Notes under the pieces: generated by a model
The model's database searches: none
What the model saw: only the letters and a program-made list of their open reading frames with translations
What the model was told of the DNA's origin: nothing
Origin: Labyrinthula sp. Ha
Taxonomy: Eukaryota > Sar > Bigyra > Labyrinthulida > Labyrinthulaceae
Length of the DNA: 64,000 nucleotides
Reading direction: 5' to 3'
Assembly (NCBI GenBank): GCA_015227615.1
Contig: JAALGZ010000028.1
Coordinates: 434,001 to 498,000 of the forward strand
Position numbers and translations under genes: made by a program
Shown here: piece by piece, positions 60,596-64,000 of the stretch
Position numbering within the stretch: position 1 is the stretch's first letter
Layout: every line of letters starts with the position of its first letter

Positions 60596-61132
60596 TGTTA
60601 TGATAAACTTTCAGCTCGTAGAGGTGTTATAGAGTGTTATAAAACGATATAAAACATTCTTGAAAGTTTTTAAGAAATTTCAGGTTGTAGTCTTAGTTTT
60701 CGGTGCGATATTGTATTTTTGATTCTCAGAATGATGTGATATACGTGATGTCCGATGTAAAATTTTCCGGGGTTTTAATGTGGGAATTTTTGCATTAACG
60801 TAATATTTGAGATTATGCAAACCTTGATTTCCAATACCTAGTTTCAATAATTTGCGAGATATGGAATATATTTGTCATATCAAGGGAAATTTTTACCTAT
60901 AAATAACGGAGCTTATTGGAAACAGTGGATTTGGATAATAGTGTTATTGGAAAACCAACGCTATTCCAACAACTTTGATATAGGTACAATAGTTTTTTGT
61001 TAACCGTCTAGATATAAAGAAAAAAAAATTTGAAACTTACAACAAGTTTTTTTCAAGGAAGAATAAAAAGAACCTGTCAGATTTTTGGAACGTCTTAAAG
61101 CGGATTAATTAAATTTAGATGACAAACTCAAT
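60596..61132 (+). repeat. E4 3' LTR
   Basis: About 537 bp, preceded by a purine-rich GAAAGGGCGG. Differences from the 5' LTR are frequent along its length. Confidence 0.82.
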
Positions 61133-61290
61133 ATAAGATATATGTGGAATTATTTCGTTTTGTGCAAAGTGATTAACAGTATCCTTAAAAATTTGTTCTT
61201 CTTCTACAAGATATTGAAGAGGAAGTGGTGAAAAACTAAATCTACGTAGATGATTTAATGATGTTTTGATTTTTGATGATGGGAAACATT
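61133..61290 (-). pseudogene. acyl-CoA dehydrogenase, N-terminal exon, truncated
   Basis: The minus strand reads KIKTSLNHLRRFSFSPLPLQ, then YLVEEEQIFKDTVNHFAQNE and IIPHISY, up to the E4 LTR. This is the N-terminal helix of mitochondrial acyl-CoA dehydrogenases, closest in my reading to the short/branched-chain type (EE-Q-x-x-K/R-D-x-V-x-x-F-A-x-x-x-I-x-P). The Arg-, Ser- and Leu-rich lead looks like a mitochondrial targeting peptide. These FAD enzymes oxidise acyl-CoA to enoyl-CoA in the matrix. The rest of the gene is absent: past E4 only 23 bp remain (53640-53662) before the Roco array. The ATG is uncertain and probably lies upstream beyond a short intron. Confidence 0.65.
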
Positions 61291-61461
61291 CTTTTTTTTT
61301 ATTACTTTATGTTTCAAAATTTATTAACGAAATATATATCGAATCTTATTGGGTTTTCACGAGATATGAGACCAAAAAATAATTATCTCAAAAATATTTT
61401 GGAATACTTTTATAACATATCGATAGATATCGCTATATCAACAACAAACCAAAAAAAAATA
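61291..61461. promoter_or_regulatory. short gap between divergent host-gene pieces
   Basis: About 170 bp separates the dehydrogenase exon (minus) from the ATG of the carrier-like frame (plus). AT-rich; probably held a shared promoter. No box can be defined. Confidence 0.3.
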
Positions 61462-61641
61462 ATGGCGAGAAAAGAAAATCAAAGAGCAAGTTTAACAACA
61501 GATGAAAATTTGATTGTAGGTGCAGTTGGTGGAATATTAGAAACAGCACTTTTAATGCTAATCATAACATATAAATTTTGTAAACAAGAAGAACGTCCTT
61601 ATCAAAAATTTCCTAGGATGTATAAAGGAGTTGGCATATAA
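61462..61641 (+). pseudogene. carrier-like (SLC25-like) membrane protein fragment
   Basis: From ATG at 61462: MARKENQRASLTTDENLIVG, then AVGGILETALLMLIITYKF and KQEERPYQKFPRMYKGVGI to a stop at 61641. In frame after that stop, AGYVACQHIDLAA continues to a second stop. A G-x-x-G-G-x-x-E-rich first helix, a short basic loop and a Y-K/R-G-x-G motif resemble the first module of mitochondrial carrier-like proteins. One module of about 60 residues is far shorter than the family's roughly 300. The two stops suggest a relic. The frame upstream of 61462 overlaps the opposite exon and is unlikely to be coding. Family assignment is tentative. Confidence 0.35.
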
Positions 61642-62301
61642 GCAGGATATGTTGCATGTCAACATATTGACCTTGCAGCTTAATTTCTATCCTCCACTCG
61701 TGAAAGGTTCACACGAATATATTTGCTGTTATATAAGTTATCATACACCTATTCGTCTACCTTATGCAATAGGCCTAGTACATACCTAAGTGTGTAATCC
61801 CATGTAATATAGTTCTAATACCGGTTTGCAATATCATAGTCTTTAAAACTATGTCGAACTTAGTCGTTAATATCAAAACCAACAAGTCTCAGAAAATAAT
61901 ATACTAAAGACATTATTCGAATAACTTAAGTATCTGGACGTGATGCGAATATTAAGCAAGAGAACTTGACATACAAGCATTGTGAACCAATAAGAAACTA
62001 ATTCTCCCAAAAAATCAGACTGATGCATTACCAATAGTTCAAGGAACAAAAAGAACGGAGCTGTCCCAAATCTAATATAAAGCGAACGTGGACAGACAGA
62101 ATCTACACCCACTAATCCATGAATGATACGTACTTATGCACAAGTATATGGTGGCGAGCTTTTTCCCCTGCGGCTTTGGACAGAGTAATCGTATTCTGAG
62201 AGAGAGAGAGAGAAACTTTATGAAGAATATAAGAACATATCGAGTCGAGGGAGCTTGTCCTTACAGAAAGGCAGTCTGCAGTTCTAGAGAAGGAGAAAAG
62301 A
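61642..62301. other. no gene seen
   Basis: AT-rich with a short (GA)n run at 62199-62213. It probably includes the leader and perhaps an LTR of E5, but no partner repeat exists in the window to prove it. Confidence 0.5.
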
Positions 62302-64000
62302 ATGAACAAACAATTAGAAGAAGTAGAAAGATCTGCATTATCTGGTAATAATAATTCGCAATTGGAAGAATCTAACAGGTTTTATTATCCGCAGAATAAA
62401 GACACACATCAAGACGGGAATAGTCCAGTAAGTTTGGCAGGTGTTATTGAAGTCAAACCTGCAAATTTCGACGATCATTTATCTAATTCTTCTATTAGGA
62501 ATAACGTTTTGGGCTCATTTTATACACCTTGGTAAGAAACTGGAAGCCGATACGTTGACAAGAAGGTGAAGAATAGCACATATAACTTTCCAATCTACAA
62601 ATGGCCACAGAAGACTCACTCTAATATAGGTATCCGCTTATTCAGATGCTATTTCCTCATAAGTTAAAGATTATTATTGGTGATAAAATCGAAGCATTCT
62701 TATATAATTCCTAAAATTTAGCAAGAAATGTTGCAGGAATCAGTTTAGAATCACTTTTAACTAGAGGAATTTATAAAGCTTTATATCAAAGAGGAGTGGA
62801 TATATCTAATAGAAGAGTTATCTTCAGCTACTTGCAAAAATACCTGGAGAAACATAGAAAATACTAACGCGGACAATACCTAGGAAATTTTAAAAAATGT
62901 CTCTTGGCCTGTCGGAAAACTTAAAGCTGTAGACTAAGCTTATTTATTCTTTGACGATGTTTAAAAAGGTTTTAAATACATGAACACTGCGGAAATGAAG
63001 AATAATAGAGAATATTCGCAATATTGTATTCAAGAAGATCTCTAGGGAGATTGATTCAACTTACAAAAGGTTTCAATTTAATACTGTATATATGGATTTA
63101 GAGGCACTCAACATTCTTTTAAGTGAAAAGATATTTTATTTTAAATACAACAACTCCGAAAGTTAAGAAGGGAAACAAAGATTATGAAGAGCAGAATCAA
63201 GCTTGGGCATATCCAACACTCAGAAACTAGAGAGGAAAAACCAGAACAAGTTCAATCATTTTGTGAAATATAACCATCTAGCTAGAATTTTCCCACATTA
63301 TTCATATTAAGAGCGTTGGTAACACTGCTAGAAGAATTAAGTTGATGATGATGATGCATAAAGTTGACAGAAACTATGTCATTGTTAAAGGGCTCGTAGC
63401 TACCGGAGCCGATTAAAACGTTTCTAGTGTTGAAACTATCCAACGTTACATTCTTAGTGAGGAAAAATCAAAATTTGTAAAGGAACTTAAATTCTTGGAC
63501 AAAAAGCGTTACTCAATCGACAATGTTTTAATTGCTAAAGTTATATTAATACAGAAAGATCTTGAATTGACCTTAAGCAAACAAATTTTTTCTGTGTTCG
63601 ATCTCCTTTATGGGAAGATATCAACATTGGAGAGAGAACGCTAAGAAGATTTGGTTTTGAGATAGATATTAGCAAAACTCCAAAAGCAGAAAAAAATTGC
63701 ATAGGAATTAGGCAAGGGGGTATTAACTCTGGGGCCAAAGACTGATAAATCTAATCTTTCGCGACAAAGAAACTTCCTACCAGACAACTTAAAATTTTAA
63801 TCGTTCACGATGCTTCAGTTTTAGAGCCTAAGGATACCAATTTTATCAGAGAAATTCAATATTACATATTTATAACTTTGCTTGTCAAGCGTCATCATTG
63901 GATGGATATATTTATAGTTTTTGTATAAACTGCATTTTATTTAGGAGAGTCAATAAATTTTGTGAACCAAACGCAGCCATCTAGCTGATTTCAAGGATCT
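62302..64000 (+). mobile_element. E5, Ty3-like element, left part, very decayed
   Basis: Gag segment with an acidic, Asn-rich start (MNKQLEEVERSALSG) and, at 62640-62870, the capsid-like stretch IGDKIEAFL, ARNVAGISLESLLTRGIY, LYQRGVDISNRRVIFSYLQK, which lines up with E1 and E2 Gag. A protease signature (VKGLVATGAD) lies near 63395, with the beta-rich segment following to about 63700. It is the same family as E1/E2 and older. The element runs off the right edge, so its RT, integrase and any methyltransferase are not visible. Many interruptions. Confidence 0.7.

Larger units (their letters stand above)
53663..61132 (+). mobile_element. E4, Ty3-like LTR retrotransposon with MT-A70 methyltransferase, old
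   Basis: Full-length but heavily decayed fossil. LTRs at 53663-54198 and 60596-61132 (about 536 bp) begin TGTTA and end CAAT. Flanks share only AAG, so the target duplication has decayed or the ends are off by a base or two. Parts: Gag, protease, RT, RNase H, integrase, MT-A70. A chromodomain is not recognisable. The coding region has many interruptions (clearly more than ten), and the LTRs are more diverged than those of E3. It lies within the coding part of an acyl-CoA dehydrogenase exon, whose reading frame resumes right of 61132. Confidence 0.88.

Noticed and set aside
1-64000. tRNA and rRNA genes
   Set aside because: I looked for T-loop boxes and ribosomal core sequence. Only the TTCGAA of the junction palindromes resembled a T-loop, and no cloverleaf surrounds it.

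Overview
This is eukaryotic, AT-rich, repeat-dense DNA. Three things show that: spliceosomal introns of only 27-30 nt in a host gene, LTR retrotransposons of two superfamilies, and Mutator-like (MULE) DNA transposons. Stop usage fits the standard code. The species cannot be named from the sequence. Introns this short are known from a few scattered lineages (for example Blastocystis, ciliates, dicyemids, mikrocytids), so the host is probably a protist or a highly reduced parasite.

Under the transposons the window is a tandem array. The native unit is about 7.3 kb and holds the 3' end of a small Cys-rich gene (+), then an LRR-Roc-COR (Roco family) gene (-), then an AT-rich spacer. Unit 1 starts at 3286, unit 2 at 23399 and unit 3 at 49995; unit 3 stops inside the Roco gene at about 53639. 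Roco copy B (32748-35333) is the only full-length, unbroken copy: eight exons, 2385 coding nt, 794 residues. Copy A (4977-7561) is frameshifted; copy C (51222-53639) is truncated and frameshifted. Right of the array lie two host-gene pieces in divergent orientation: the N-terminal exon of an acyl-CoA dehydrogenase (-) and a carrier-like membrane protein fragment (+).

Mobile elements sit in this array like beads, and the paralogous units give their empty sites. In order: MULE1 (to 3285), a solo LTR (4304-4778), Ty3-like E1 (7598-15661), a Copia element (17611-21938), Ty3-like E2 (24216-32334, minus), MULE2 (35346-38822), Ty3-like E3 (39200-46938), Ty3-like E4 (53663-61132), and the left part of an old Ty3-like E5 (62302 to the window end). 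All LTR elements are broken fossils.

The most striking feature is that E1, E2, E3 and E4 all end in an MT-A70-type adenine methyltransferase domain (DPPW/DPAW). In E1-E3 it follows a chromodomain and a SANT/Myb-like domain, so these elements carried a chromatin-reading, DNA-binding and adenine-methylating tail. In E3 the aspartic protease has moved to the C-terminal end, joined to the methyltransferase. E1-E4 also have a palindrome across the 5' LTR/internal junction where a tRNA primer site is expected.
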